Below the pieces are notes generated by a model. The model made no database searches. It had not been told where the DNA came from and saw nothing but the letters and a program-made list of their open reading frames with translations. From Candidatus Schekmanbacteria bacterium (GTDB lineage: Bacteria > Schekmanbacteria > GWA2-38-11 > J061), in contig RFHX01000351.1 of the NCBI GenBank assembly GCA_003695725.1, forward strand, positions 1 through 5,497: a stretch of DNA of 5,497 nucleotides, read 5' to 3'. Both the position numbers and the translations under genes were made by a program. This document shows positions 5,417-5,497 of the stretch, piece by piece (the first letter of the stretch is position 1; each line of letters begins with the position of its first letter).

Positions 5417-5497
5417 ATTCAAAATTTATGATAAAATCTTAGCGGCATCATCTGCAATTTCTTCAAGCCCAATATTTTTCAATTTTTCAGGCAACGG
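5417..5497 (-). repeat. Right arm of the 81-bp perfect inverted repeat, running to the window edge
   Basis: This is the exact reverse complement of 4946-5026, with no mismatch in 81 bases, and it reaches the last base of the window. The two arms are separated by 390 bp that hold the cytochrome gene and its leader. An 11-base piece at its inner edge (AAATTTTGAAT when read on the minus strand, 5427-5417) occurs a third time at 5051-5061. Confidence 0.97.
5426..5497 (-). CDS. C-terminal fragment of a second AOR-like gene, or an artefactual copy (5' part outside window)
   Basis: Read on the minus strand, these bases encode the last 23 residues of the AOR (PLPEKLKN... to ...DDAAKILS) and its TAA stop, identical to codons 606-628 of the complete gene. 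If the gene continues beyond the window, it is a recently duplicated or gene-converted AOR, transcribed toward the cytochrome and ending before the hairpin at 5338-5369. It could equally be a fragment left by a rearrangement, or a fold-back join made during amplification or assembly. Nothing here separates these. Confidence 0.45.
   Translation of the reverse strand, partial: PLPEKLKNIGLEEIADDAAKILS

Noticed and set aside
4946-5497. Insertion sequence or transposon with terminal inverted repeats
   Set aside because: The arms are AOR coding sequence, not transposon ends. No transposase lies between them, only a cytochrome gene, and no target-site duplication is visible.

Overview
The window is AT-rich bacterial chromosomal DNA. 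It is densely coded, and I see no insertion sequence, tRNA, rRNA or CRISPR array. Its RecA is an ordinary bacterial one. An aldehyde:ferredoxin oxidoreductase (AOR, normally a tungsten enzyme) with its polyferredoxin points to an anaerobic lifestyle. A membrane-anchored c-type cytochrome and the tail of a BatE-like membrane protein suggest a cell with a developed envelope electron-transfer chain, probably Gram-negative. The phylum cannot be fixed from the sequence alone.

Layout, left to right. (1) Bases 1-302, + strand: the C-terminal part of a membrane-anchored SH3b protein, cut by the window edge and probably a BatE-type (aerotolerance operon) protein. (2) Bases 299-1342, - strand: complete recA, convergent with (1); one TTAA serves both stop codons. 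(3) Bases 1449-2609, - strand: a soluble FAD-dependent DAO-family amine/amino-acid oxidoreductase. (4) Bases 2610-2684: a short divergent promoter region with a perfect TTGACA on the + strand. (5) Bases 2685-3101 and 3131-5017, + strand: a two-gene operon of a 16-cysteine polyferredoxin and a complete AOR catalytic subunit. (6) Bases 5043-5297, - strand: a very small membrane-anchored two-heme cytochrome c, convergent with the AOR. (7) Bases 5298-5497: a terminator-like hairpin, then a perfect inverted copy of the AOR gene's 3' end that runs off the window.

How the genes work together. The AOR would oxidise an aldehyde to a carboxylic acid and pass electrons through its own [4Fe-4S] cluster to the polyferredoxin, which can carry up to four more. 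The divergent flavin oxidoreductase oxidises C-N bonds, a reaction class that releases aldehydes or oxo-acids. It could therefore feed the AOR, but that is inference from position only. The cytochrome may belong to respiratory electron transfer and need not be linked to the AOR.

The most striking signal is the 81-bp perfect inverted repeat, 4946-5026 against 5417-5497. It holds the last 23 AOR codons, the stop and 9 bases beyond, and its two arms flank the cytochrome gene. It is either the end of a second, convergent AOR gene, the arms of an invertible segment, or a fold-back/assembly artefact at a contig end. The window itself cannot decide between these.
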